Notes: generated from the sequence alone by a model not told the origin. Counted from the stretch's first letter, positions 1 to 7,418 are shown. The stretch is 11,876 bases of DNA from Candidatus Heimdallarchaeota archaeon (GCA_030668165.1 DAOUUM010000051.1:1-11876), one strand, 5' to 3'. Numbers and translations are program-made.

Positions 1-339
1 AATGCAGAAAGATTTGGATCCCATTTCAATTCAATGATCGATGGAAAGATAGAGTCAATGCACAAGGGAGATAGTCATTTCATATGTGTTGGTGCTGCAA
101 GTATACTGGCCAAGATCTGTCGTGATAATTCCATGGCCAAAATACAGGATAAATATTCAAAACTTGACCCATCACTTCCAAAAGTGGGTAGTGGTTATCC
201 CAATGATGTATCAAAAAAATTCTTAAAAGCATATTTTGATAAATATGGTGAATTACCAGTGGAGGCAAGACATTCTTGGAAAACCAGCAAGGTAATTATC
301 GGGGAAAAAAATCAGAGTAAACTAGATGAATATTTCTAG
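1..339 (+). CDS. rnhB: Ribonuclease HII, C-terminal part (5' end outside window)
   Basis: RNase HII cuts the RNA strand of RNA/DNA hybrids and starts removal of single ribonucleotides left in DNA. The reading frame is open from base 1, so the N-terminal half with the first acidic catalytic residues lies outside; 112 codons remain. The family's conserved core is visible as GAASILAKICRD (partial-protein residues 31-42), whose last Asp is one of the metal-binding acidic residues. It is followed by SGYPND and by RHSWKTSK, the usual C-terminal landmarks. The last eight residues, QSKLDEYF, fit a PCNA-interacting (PIP) box, Qxx-hydrophobic-xx-aromatic-aromatic, as known for archaeal RNase HII. The stop codon overlaps that of the convergent UPF0216 gene. 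An internal ATG at 34 is not the start, because family-like sequence continues upstream of it. Confidence 0.93.
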   Translation, partial: NAERFGSHFNSMIDGKIESMHKGDSHFICVGAASILAKICRDNSMAKIQDKYSKLDPSLPKVGSGYPNDVSKKFLKAYFDKYGELPVEARHSWKTSKVIIGEKNQSKLDEYF

Positions 340-773
340 GTAAATGCAACAACAGTGCTCGTGGGATATTCTTTGCGGATTTTTCTTAATTGATAGCGAT
401 AGAGTACATTTATCTCCCTCTTCTTTGTTTTCCACCTCTTGTAATCCTGCAACTCATCAAATAGGCTGAGTATCACATAGAGATTGGGATCACTACTCCC
501 AACAGTATAGGCACCCCTACCCAGATCCCTTCGTCTCGTAATGATGATGGGTAATCGTACCTGACCCTTGAACTGATCTGGAATCAGATTTTTAATCCTC
601 TCAATCTCCTTGGGTTCAATATCATTGAAAGTTCCATCACGAAGATACACTCCCGGTTTCTCCATTTTTTCAATCGCCTTGAGTGAGAGCACCTTTTTGG
701 GTAAATGATTATTAATCTGATCTATCTCATGTTGCAGGAATTTGGATAGTCTATCACTCATTGGTGATGTCAT
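336..773 (-). CDS. UPF0216 (DUF61) family protein
   Basis: This 145-aa protein matches the archaeal UPF0216/DUF61 family, which has no established function. Family landmarks are NHLPKK (residues 22-27), the RDGT stretch (45-48), the E/I-rich helix after it, and RLPIII (73-78). The C-terminal part is basic and rich in Arg and Lys (about 112-134), which would suit nucleic-acid contact, but that is only an inference. The start is the ATG at 773; a second ATG four codons in (758) is also possible, and neither has a convincing Shine-Dalgarno site. It lies 65 bp downstream of flpA on the same strand and could be cotranscribed with nop5-flpA. Its stop codon overlaps the stop of rnhB on the other strand in the palindrome CTAG. 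Confidence 0.85.
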   Translation of the reverse strand: MTSPMSDRLSKFLQHEIDQINNHLPKKVLSLKAIEKMEKPGVYLRDGTFNDIEPKEIERIKNLIPDQFKGQVRLPIIITRRRDLGRGAYTVGSSDPNLYVILSLFDELQDYKRWKTKKREINVLYRYQLRKIRKEYPTSTVVAFT

Positions 774-838
774 ATTGAACTAATAACTATTAAACATAAT
801 TTTAGAAGATTAATTCGATACATTGAAATCTTGATAAT

Positions 839-1531
839 TTAACTCTTTAATTTACCAGTGAAGATATAATGCTCTCGATGAATCTTACTTATATTAACTA
901 TTTTTTTGGTTGTAAATCCGCTCTCTTCGATCTTCTTGACTTCCCTGTCAAATATGTCCTTGGCGCGACCCTTTTGTGAGATACTTCTTGTCTTCATAGC
1001 AATAAATGCCATGCCATCTTCCTTGAGGAATGCCTTGCTATTTTTGATCAGAATCTCTGATTGATTTGGCTGGGCAACATCACAGTAGACAAGATCAACG
1101 GCATGGACAATATCGGCATATTCCTCGGGATACCTGGCATCTGCCAGGATGGGTATGATGTTCTTCCTGATCCTTGCAAGATTATACAGATCTCTCATGG
1201 TACGTGAGCTGAATTCCACTGCGAAAATCAATCCATCCTCACCCACGATATCACTGACATGAGAAACAGTTGTTCCATTGGCAGCTCCCAGATAGAGCAC
1301 ATGTGCTCCTTTGGTCAGATTTGGTAATCTCAACCCATTTAACAGGCCTGAGGCAAGTTTTGATTTGTTATGGGCCCATTGACGGTACTCCACATTATCC
1401 TCATCAAAGAATATTTGCTCTCCATAGACGGTGATTCCCGGATACAGATTCTTGGTCACATACTCAACATTAACTATTTCCTCAACAGAATAGACCTCGG
1501 GCATATTACCAAGTGCTTTTACCTTAATCAT
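839..1531 (-). CDS. flpA: Fibrillarin-like rRNA/tRNA 2'-O-methyltransferase
   Basis: Archaeal fibrillarin is the S-adenosylmethionine-dependent enzyme of the C/D-box RNP and methylates the ribose 2'-OH of rRNA and tRNA at sites chosen by guide RNAs. The 230-aa length is typical. Residues 31-60 hold the family's N-terminal motif (PGITVYGEQ, then YRQWAHNKSKLA). The SAM-binding motif I is VLYLGAANGTTVSHVSD (78-94), followed by AVEFS (104-108), an acidic LADAR (129-133) and the DVAQPNQ motif (151-157). K180 in AMKTRS is a likely part of the catalytic tetrad. The start overlaps the nop5 stop by 4 bp (ATGA), and a strong Shine-Dalgarno site lies 7 nt upstream inside nop5, so the two proteins are probably translationally coupled, in keeping with their tight complex. 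Confidence 0.97.
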   Translation of the reverse strand: MIKVKALGNMPEVYSVEEIVNVEYVTKNLYPGITVYGEQIFFDEDNVEYRQWAHNKSKLASGLLNGLRLPNLTKGAHVLYLGAANGTTVSHVSDIVGEDGLIFAVEFSSRTMRDLYNLARIRKNIIPILADARYPEEYADIVHAVDLVYCDVAQPNQSEILIKNSKAFLKEDGMAFIAMKTRSISQKGRAKDIFDREVKKIEESGFTTKKIVNISKIHREHYIFTGKLKS

Positions 1532-2652
1532 TTGTAATACCTCCTCTTCTTCTTTTCTGATTTTCTCTCAGGTGGTTTGGGGTGTTTCTCTCTCAGAGTA
1601 TCAACCAGAGCTCTTAAATCCTCTCGCATTTTCCCACCAAGTAATTCTCCATCAAAGGCATCAAGCCTGGCACAGATGGCTATCTTACCTGCAAATGCCC
1701 TTGCTATCTTTCCTCTGATCCAGTATGGTGAATTGCCAATCTCTGGAATCTGAAAGATGATACCATGTTTAGGTGGTTTACCCTTTTTCTTAATAGCAGA
1801 GAATAAAGCCTTTTCAGCTCCAATTATCTGTATCTTGCTACTTGATCTGATTGCCAGGCCTTCAAGTGATCCCATTGCTGCGATCAATCTGGCACCAACA
1901 TTGGATCCTGCCACAAGGCTAAGATTTGGTGCGATCTCATTCATCGTCTTGTCCACCCAGCTTTCAAGTTGATTCAATTTGTCATCAATTTCAATAATCT
2001 GTGTTGCATAGTTGACTATGGGAACCGCATCCTCGTCACTGATATCACCACCAAGTGAATTCTCCTTACCCGAAAGAATTAGATCTCTCTTGTACTTAGG
2101 TATGCCATTAGTCTTCAAGAATTCATCCTCGATCTTGGATCTTTGTGGTTGCTGAGATACTATCTTTGCAAGTGTCACAGGATTTGTAACCAGATCCACC
2201 AGTTCTGGAAAATGAAGGCTGTAGATCTCAGATAATCGATTGGCAAATAGATTGAGTGATTTTTGAGTATCATCAATTGCATGTATCATCTGTGCAACCA
2301 GCTCATCCCTGTTTGTAACAGTTGTGACCAATTGTTCACGTGTTTTGAGCATTATATGATCTCTAATCTTGTTCTCATAGTCCTCGTAGTTTGTTATCAG
2401 ACCGGTGTTGTTCATCAGCATATCAAATCGATTCTTCCTCCACTCGGCAAGAGGTGCGTTCTCGAGATCAATTCTGGACTTAATCCCATTTTCAATCATC
2501 AATTTAAGCAGAGCTTTGCTATCACAGATTATCTCATCAGGTTTGGAACTCAATGAAGGTAATGCCTGATCAAAGGTCTCGTAGATCTCTGCAATTGATC
2601 CCTTATCATCTAATACAACAGTTGCAATGGGTGAATAACTAATTAGAATCAT
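1528..2652 (-). CDS. nop5: C/D-box RNP core protein Nop5 (Nop56/Nop58 homologue)
   Basis: Nop5 is the scaffold of the archaeal C/D-box RNP: it binds L7Ae plus guide RNA through its Nop domain, dimerises by a central coiled coil and recruits fibrillarin through its N-terminal domain. Numbering is from the chosen ATG at 2652 (374 aa). The N-terminal domain spans about residues 1-100 and a long helical coiled-coil segment about 100-245. The Nop domain follows, with GSNVGARLIAAMGSLEGLA (249-267), GAEKALFSAIKKKGKPPKHG (278-297) and the RGKIARAFAGKIAI block (313-326). A Lys/Arg-rich tail ends the protein. The frame is open up to a TTG at 2685, but MILISYSPIATVVLDD fits the usual beginning of the family, so the ATG is preferred. 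It is the first gene before flpA and diverges from S30e across 199 bp. Confidence 0.96.
   Translation of the reverse strand: MILISYSPIATVVLDDKGSIAEIYETFDQALPSLSSKPDEIICDSKALLKLMIENGIKSRIDLENAPLAEWRKNRFDMLMNNTGLITNYEDYENKIRDHIMLKTREQLVTTVTNRDELVAQMIHAIDDTQKSLNLFANRLSEIYSLHFPELVDLVTNPVTLAKIVSQQPQRSKIEDEFLKTNGIPKYKRDLILSGKENSLGGDISDEDAVPIVNYATQIIEIDDKLNQLESWVDKTMNEIAPNLSLVAGSNVGARLIAAMGSLEGLAIRSSSKIQIIGAEKALFSAIKKKGKPPKHGIIFQIPEIGNSPYWIRGKIARAFAGKIAICARLDAFDGELLGGKMREDLRALVDTLREKHPKPPERKSEKKKRRYYK
1539..1546 (-). promoter_or_regulatory. Shine-Dalgarno site of flpA
   Basis: On the minus strand GAGGAGGT lies 7 nt before the flpA ATG, inside the last codons of nop5. It is a nearly full match to the archaeal anti-Shine-Dalgarno complement AGGAGGTGAT, and the distance is ideal. 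It confirms the flpA start and supports coupled translation with nop5. Confidence 0.85.
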
Positions 2653-2820
2653 ATACTTATAATGTAAAATAATAAGTCTAAACAAAAATCATGTGATTAA
2701 TTCTCTATCAATATGAATTAAAACGAGAAATTTAAACACAAGATTAGTTAACAATTCTTATAATATTATTATCAAGGATGACAAATTTACTAATTGAATT
2801 CATTGATTATTATCTTAACC

Positions 2821-2830
2821 TTTTTTAAAT
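2821..2830 (+). promoter_or_regulatory. TATA-like box of the S30e-elp3 group
   Basis: TTTTTTAAAT is centred about 26 bp upstream of the S30e start codon. In archaea the TATA box usually sits about 25 bp before the transcription start, so the mRNA would begin at or next to the ATG (leaderless or nearly so). No Shine-Dalgarno site precedes the ATG, which agrees with this. Confidence 0.6.
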
Positions 2831-2851
2831 GGTAATCAAATATCAGTATAT

Positions 2852-3013
2852 ATGACACATGGAAGGTTGCAGAACGCCGGAATAGTGCGAAAACGAACTC
2901 CAAAGGTTCCTAGGAAATACGATAGAAAATCTCCTATTCCACGAATACGCTACAAAAAGATATTTTTTAACAGACATTTCAAAAACAAACCTGCTGGACA
3001 ATCTAGAAAGTAG
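2852..3013 (+). CDS. rps30e: Small ribosomal subunit protein S30e
   Basis: This 53-aa, strongly basic protein is easily missed because of its size. It begins MTHGRLQNAGIVRKRTPKVP, matching the S30e pattern THG-x-L-x-x-AGKVR-x-x-TPK. It continues with a Lys/Arg-rich stretch, IPRIRYKK (residues 29-36) and a basic tail with PAGQSRK at the end. S30e is a small-subunit protein shared by archaea and eukaryotes. In eukaryotes it is usually made as a fusion to a ubiquitin-like domain; here an in-frame TAA at 2816-2818, 33 bases before the ATG, excludes an N-terminal fusion. A TATA-like box 26 bp upstream suggests it heads a transcription unit with elp3, which starts 23 bp after its stop. Confidence 0.9.
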   Translation: MTHGRLQNAGIVRKRTPKVPRKYDRKSPIPRIRYKKIFFNRHFKNKPAGQSRK

Positions 3014-3036
3014 TATAACCCGCTTTGTGGTATCAA

Positions 3037-4668
3037 ATGGATGATTCCAATATTGAATTTTCAGATGAAGTTAGAAAAGAACTAACCGAAGTTGAAGAAA
3101 TAGCATATTTGGAGATTATCAGTGAGATCTATGAGCTGAAGCCAAGCAAAGGCAAGATTGAGGGAATAAAACGCAAATATGCCAAGAAATACAAACTAGA
3201 TAAATATCCACGCAACTCAGATCTACTAAGATTGGTACCAGATCATATGTACAAGGAAGTGGTCCCATATCTCAGAATCAGAAATGTGAGATCTTTAAGT
3301 GGTGTAAATGTGATATCTGCATTCACAGCACCCTTTGCCTGCCTACACGGTACATGTATCTTCTGTCCAGGTGGTCCCGAATGGGGCACACCGCAATCCT
3401 ACACCGGTAGGGAACCTGGAGCCATGAGGGCAATTGCCAACGGATTTGATCCCAGTGCACAGATACAGTCAAGATTAGCACAATTGCTAGCAACTGGTCA
3501 TAATGGTGAGAAATTGGATGTGATTATCATGGGCGGTACTTTCAACAGTACTCCTTCGGAGTATCAAGCCCAGTTTGTTCTTGGTATGTATGAGGGGATG
3601 AATGGAAGCGCATCAGCCTCGCTAAAAGAGGCCCAGTTGAAAAATGAGACCGCAACACACAGGTGCATAGGTCTAACCATTGAGACAAAACCAGATTGGG
3701 CAAAGAAGAAACACATAGAAAAAATGCTTGAATTTGGTACAACCAGGGTAGAACTGGGTGTTCAGACACTGCAAGAAGATGTACTAAGATTTGTAAAGAG
3801 AGGTCATGATTTACAGGACACAGTTGATAGTTTCAAGGCACTGAGAGATGCGGGATTGAAGATCACCGCTCATATGATGCCCGGACTTCCCGGGACCACT
3901 CCAGAGATAGATATAGAGGATTTCAGAGTCCTGTACAATGATCCCAGATTCATACCCGATGAGATGAAGATCTATCCCACACAGGTGATAGAGAACACCA
4001 CCCTCGCCGAGATGACTATCAATGGTGAATATACAGGATTGAGCAATGAGGACACTTTTAGAATCATTAAGGAGGCAAAATTACTGACTCCTCCCTTCGT
4101 GAGAATCAAACGGGCATTGAGAGATCTTCCCATCCCACTGGTCATTGCGGGTCCTACCTGGGGAGATATGCGCCAGAAAATCCAGACTGAACTAAACCAG
4201 TATGAGGATATTAATTGTAAATGCATTCGTTGCAGAGAGGTGGGACTGAATCTATACAAGGAGAACTATGCCCGGTCTGATATCGGGGTATTCAAACCCA
4301 AGAAGATCAGTTATGAGGCTGGTGATGGAATGGAACATTTCCTGTCCTATGATGAGGAAAATGATCTGTTAATTGGTTTCCTGAGACTGAGATTTCCCAG
4401 CAAAGATGTTATATTTGATGAGTTGAGAGATGCGGCCATTGTTAGAGAACTGCATGTCTATGGATCATCACTACCCCTTATAGATGATGAACTTGTGGAG
4501 AGCTATCAGCACAAGGGTTATGGTCGAAAATTACTCAAATGGGCCGAGGATATTAGCAGAGAGGCTGGGTTCAAAAAACTTGCAGTCATATCTGGTGTGG
4601 GAGTAAGAGAGTACTATCGCAAATTTGGTTATGAGCTTGAGGGCTATTACATGATAAAATACCTCTAA
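3037..4668 (+). CDS. elp3: Elp3: radical SAM/GNAT tRNA uridine(34) acetyltransferase
   Basis: Archaeal Elp3 works without the other Elongator subunits and installs the carboxymethyl-type group on C5 of wobble uridine in tRNA, using acetyl-CoA and a radical from S-adenosylmethionine. Numbering is from the ATG at 3037 (543 aa). The radical SAM cluster ligands are in ACLHGTCIFCPGG (C102, C107, C110). Further family blocks are MGGTFNSTP, LTIETKPDW, RVELGVQT and MMPGLPG. A Cys-rich CKCIRCREVG (394-403) links to the C-terminal acetyltransferase domain. That domain has VRELHVYG, the acetyl-CoA-binding QHKGYGRKLL (491-500) and VISGVGVREYYRKFGY. The frame extends to a TTG at 3025, but the ATG gives a normal N terminus. 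It sits 23 bp after S30e and is probably cotranscribed with it. Confidence 0.97.
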   Translation: MDDSNIEFSDEVRKELTEVEEIAYLEIISEIYELKPSKGKIEGIKRKYAKKYKLDKYPRNSDLLRLVPDHMYKEVVPYLRIRNVRSLSGVNVISAFTAPFACLHGTCIFCPGGPEWGTPQSYTGREPGAMRAIANGFDPSAQIQSRLAQLLATGHNGEKLDVIIMGGTFNSTPSEYQAQFVLGMYEGMNGSASASLKEAQLKNETATHRCIGLTIETKPDWAKKKHIEKMLEFGTTRVELGVQTLQEDVLRFVKRGHDLQDTVDSFKALRDAGLKITAHMMPGLPGTTPEIDIEDFRVLYNDPRFIPDEMKIYPTQVIENTTLAEMTINGEYTGLSNEDTFRIIKEAKLLTPPFVRIKRALRDLPIPLVIAGPTWGDMRQKIQTELNQYEDINCKCIRCREVGLNLYKENYARSDIGVFKPKKISYEAGDGMEHFLSYDEENDLLIGFLRLRFPSKDVIFDELRDAAIVRELHVYGSSLPLIDDELVESYQHKGYGRKLLKWAEDISREAGFKKLAVISGVGVREYYRKFGYELEGYYMIKYL

Positions 4669-4737
4669 TTTTGAATCAACCTATTTTGCCGATTTCTTCA
4701 ATAACTTTCAAATAAGTGTTTTCAGAAAATGAATTGA

Positions 4738-4743
4738 GAAGGA
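4738..4743 (+). promoter_or_regulatory. Shine-Dalgarno-like site that favours the ATG at 4752
   Basis: GAAGGA ends 8 nt before the ATG at 4752. The alternative GTG start at 4716 has no purine-rich site in front of it. This site is the reason for choosing the shorter reading of the following gene. Confidence 0.5.
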
Positions 4744-4751
4744 TTAAAATA

Positions 4752-5549
4752 ATGGCCAATGAGTTACTGGGAATGAACACATCACAGAAATTACAAGATG
4801 ATGTTATCCGATCCCAGATCACTACCATGGTCAATTTTATCAAGAAAGATTTTAAATCTATCCCCGAGGAATTTAAAAAATACAATCTTAGGGTTGCCAA
4901 TGATCTCAGGACTAGATGGGATAAAGATAAAGAGAGAAGAAAGTATGAAAAAAGTGAAGAGAAAACAATCAAAATAGTTGAAAGCTGGAAACTGATGAAA
5001 GATAAAGATTCTGAAAAGAGAATGCAGAAATGGAAATTGATGGCGGATGAAATTGCAGTTAAGAGACTGGAAAGATGGAGGGAGATGAAGAAGGAATTCA
5101 GACTGATTGCACTCAACAAGCTGACTGCCACCTGGTATGATCGAATATGGAAGCTGCGATCTGATCTGTCTCTTATCACTGCTATATATGAGTACAGCGA
5201 GATAGAAGAGATATTTCACAGCGATGCAGATATCAAACCTCAACTGGATCTCAAACCAGTAGTTCTCAGGATGAGAGCTCCCAAAAAACCCACGAAAAAA
5301 TCATTCAAAGTTATTGATCTCAAGTTTGATATTGGCGATGCATATCTGGAGATGATAAAACCACTTGAGGACTGGACGGTTGAGACAAAAACAATGGTGG
5401 ATAAATTATCTGGTGTCAGGGCAAAACAGACCCTGAAAACCAAAATCAAGAGGTACAAGGATACACTCATGGCAAGGGAGTACATGTCAGTATATGCACA
5501 GTCACTGGTACCACGAACTGAAGGTATAGTATTGAATGGAACTGAATAA
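4752..5549 (+). CDS. Charged helical protein of unknown function with Trp-centred repeats
   Basis: I do not recognise this protein. From the ATG at 4752 it has 265 residues; an in-frame GTG at 4716 would add 12. No signal peptide or membrane segment is visible. Residues about 25-135 are very rich in Lys, Glu, Arg and Asp and look like a continuous helix or coiled coil. Within it WKLM, WKLM and WREM recur at exactly 15-residue spacing (W79, W94, W109), with KR(M/L)(Q/E)(K/R) before the second and third. More Trp follow at 128, 133 and 208. The second half has a short Pro/Lys-rich link (about 176-185) and a mixed C-terminal domain. It lies 47 bp (to the GTG) or 83 bp (to the ATG) after elp3 on the same strand, so it may belong to the S30e-elp3 unit, and it converges with the LRR gene across 11 bp. 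A link to tRNA modification or ribosomes is only a guess from position. Confidence 0.8.
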   Translation: MANELLGMNTSQKLQDDVIRSQITTMVNFIKKDFKSIPEEFKKYNLRVANDLRTRWDKDKERRKYEKSEEKTIKIVESWKLMKDKDSEKRMQKWKLMADEIAVKRLERWREMKKEFRLIALNKLTATWYDRIWKLRSDLSLITAIYEYSEIEEIFHSDADIKPQLDLKPVVLRMRAPKKPTKKSFKVIDLKFDIGDAYLEMIKPLEDWTVETKTMVDKLSGVRAKQTLKTKIKRYKDTLMAREYMSVYAQSLVPRTEGIVLNGTE

Positions 5550-5560
5550 TTAAAAAATAC

Positions 5561-7369
5561 TCAATCTAATTGCTTTAGTTTATCCTCCAATAGTTCAATC
5601 TTCCTCTTGGTTTTAATTTTTGATTCCTCCAGTCTTTGCATACTATAACTGTATCTTGAAAATCGTTCTGTGTGTACCTCCTCATCATAGTCCGTTTCTT
5701 CAAATTCTTCAACAAATTCTTCTTCAATCTCTCTCCCCCTTTCTTTCCATAGTATTTGCGCATCGTCTATTTGTCTGAGAGAGGTTAGTTCTTCTTCTAA
5801 TCTGTTCCTATGATACAATTTGGCAAGAAAAGGAGGTGCAGCACTATATTTAATGTTTAAGTGAACCTCTTCCAAATTTTCAAGTTTATAAATACAATCC
5901 GGAATTAATTGCAATTTTCGTTGAACAAGTAAATACTTAAGATTCTTGAGATTACAAATCGATGATGGTAGAGTATCCATACTACTACCTCGAATTGACA
6001 AACTCTTCAAAGAAATCATATTAAAAATCGCTTTAGGAATTGTACCTGATTTACTAACAGTGATATGCAAGTCTTCCAAGTTTATCAGATCCCCAATTTT
6101 CTCTGAAATTTTCTCTATTTTTAGACTCCCAATACACAAATATTTCAATTTTTTTAGACTAAAAATCGATTCAGGTATAGTATCCATTTTATGAGCATGG
6201 ATTGACAGACTTTGCAAATTTTTCAAATTTCCAATTAATTTTGGTATGCTAGTCAATTTTTTACTTTGAATCGTCAAATTCTCTAAATTCTCAAGCTTCC
6301 ATATTGATTCTGGAAATGTATCAATAATAGTATTGCTAATATGCAAGGATTTCAAATTTTTAAGATTACCAATTGATTCTGGTATATATTTTAACCTACT
6401 ACGATTAAAATCACCCTTAATCGCTAAATACTCTAATTTTTTCAGACTAAAAATTGGTTTTGGTATCTTATCACCATTAATCGGCAGTATCAGTTTTACC
6501 AGTTTTTCCAATTTTGCTATTGAATCAGGAATACCATCTATTGAATTAGGCTTAGCATATATACTACTTGCATCTAATATCTCTAATGTCTTAAGATTTT
6601 CTAGCTTTCCTATTGATGGTGATATATGTATGCTCCTTGCCCTTTCAATTCTTAATAATTCTAATTGTTTTAAGTTTCCAATTCCATCTGAGATATCCAT
6701 AAGACCTCTAAGATGTAAAGATCTTAATTTATCAGCATTTATTATACTTGGGAAATTTTTTTTACTCGAGAATTCACCATATCCGCTCAAGTCTAGAGAT
6801 ACATGATGTAGATTAAGTAATTTTGAAATTGCACTATCGAATACCCTATTGTACAAACCATCAAAATTCCAGTAAGGTACACCTGGGGTAAGGTCTTCAA
6901 TAGTTAATCCAACAAATGATCCAATCCGTTTTAATTGGGTAAATTTTGACAGCATATCTGCATTCAAATCGTATTCACGTTCCAGAATTTCCTCCCTCAT
7001 TCCACGATAACGAACTCTCATTGCGAATTTAAATTCTACGTGTTCCGGAATTAACGCGGTATTTTGAATAAATTCATCAGTTAAACTATCTAGTGGCATT
7101 ACAATAACTTTAATTTCAGGATAATTAAAAACAGATGGGACTAAAAATGGGAGATCTATATCCTTTGCATCAAGTTTTTTAGAAAAATATCTTGCGATAC
7201 CATATAAATATAGGTGGCTATTCATAAGGTTCTCCACCATCTCATCAGAAATCTGGTAATCATGGAATCTATATTCAAATTTCACTTCATCTTTCCAATT
7301 TTCTGTGTCTTCTGCTGTCCACTCAAAGAGTTTTCTTTCACTCTCCTCTTTCACCTCATTTGTCCACAC
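5561..7369 (-). CDS. Leucine-rich-repeat protein with acidic segment and C-terminal coiled coil
   Basis: This 602-aa protein starts at a GTG (7369), just after an in-frame TAA. Residues 1-180 form an acidic N-terminal region I cannot assign. About 14 leucine-rich repeats follow (roughly 184-510), with units such as LKNLKSLHISN-x12: a LxxLxxLxI strand, then (I/F)Pxx(I)GxL. The unit length is exactly 23 residues from 336 to 451. An acidic segment (about 545-566) and a short Lys/Glu/Leu-rich coiled coil (about 577-602) end the protein. No signal peptide or membrane helix is seen, so a cytosolic protein-binding scaffold is the likely role; no partner is evident. The gene is clearly more AT-rich than its neighbours, which could reflect its repeat composition, fast evolution or transfer. 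It stands alone: 11 bp to the convergent neighbour and 164 bp to the upstream NuoI-like gene. Confidence 0.92.
   Translation of the reverse strand: MWTNEVKEESERKLFEWTAEDTENWKDEVKFEYRFHDYQISDEMVENLMNSHLYLYGIARYFSKKLDAKDIDLPFLVPSVFNYPEIKVIVMPLDSLTDEFIQNTALIPEHVEFKFAMRVRYRGMREEILEREYDLNADMLSKFTQLKRIGSFVGLTIEDLTPGVPYWNFDGLYNRVFDSAISKLLNLHHVSLDLSGYGEFSSKKNFPSIINADKLRSLHLRGLMDISDGIGNLKQLELLRIERARSIHISPSIGKLENLKTLEILDASSIYAKPNSIDGIPDSIAKLEKLVKLILPINGDKIPKPIFSLKKLEYLAIKGDFNRSRLKYIPESIGNLKNLKSLHISNTIIDTFPESIWKLENLENLTIQSKKLTSIPKLIGNLKNLQSLSIHAHKMDTIPESIFSLKKLKYLCIGSLKIEKISEKIGDLINLEDLHITVSKSGTIPKAIFNMISLKSLSIRGSSMDTLPSSICNLKNLKYLLVQRKLQLIPDCIYKLENLEEVHLNIKYSAAPPFLAKLYHRNRLEEELTSLRQIDDAQILWKERGREIEEEFVEEFEETDYDEEVHTERFSRYSYSMQRLEESKIKTKRKIELLEDKLKQLD
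5840..6820 (-). repeat. Tandem leucine-rich repeats, about 14 units of 22-25 codons
   Basis: Repeat strands start at LRR-protein residues 184, 212, 233, 256, 287, 309, 336, 359, 382, 405, 428, 451, 473 and 496. The six units from 336 to 451 keep an exact 23-codon (69-bp) period; the earlier ones vary (21-31). Individual copies have diverged strongly at DNA level, so this is an old array and not recent tandem duplication. Confidence 0.85.
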
Positions 7370-7418
7370 AGTTTAACATAGTATTCAAAATATTAAAGCC
7401 TCTCTTCATCGAATCCAA

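Noticed and set aside
2686..2851. Possible C/D-box guide RNA between nop5 and S30e
   Set aside because: A C-box-like GGATGAC is present, but no matching D box (CTGA) or C'/D' pair at suitable spacing was seen on either strand.
4676..5243. Minus-strand open frames (4676-5179 and 4791-5243) opposite the Trp-repeat protein
   Set aside because: Their Ser/Leu/Phe-rich composition is the reverse complement of Lys/Glu-rich codons; the plus-strand protein has far better coding character.
5946..6806. Two open frames on the plus strand (5946-6194 and 6333-6806) opposite the LRR gene
   Set aside because: They are antisense shadows of the repeat array: their Leu/Ile/Phe/Ser-rich sequence simply mirrors the LRR codons, and they have no family features.
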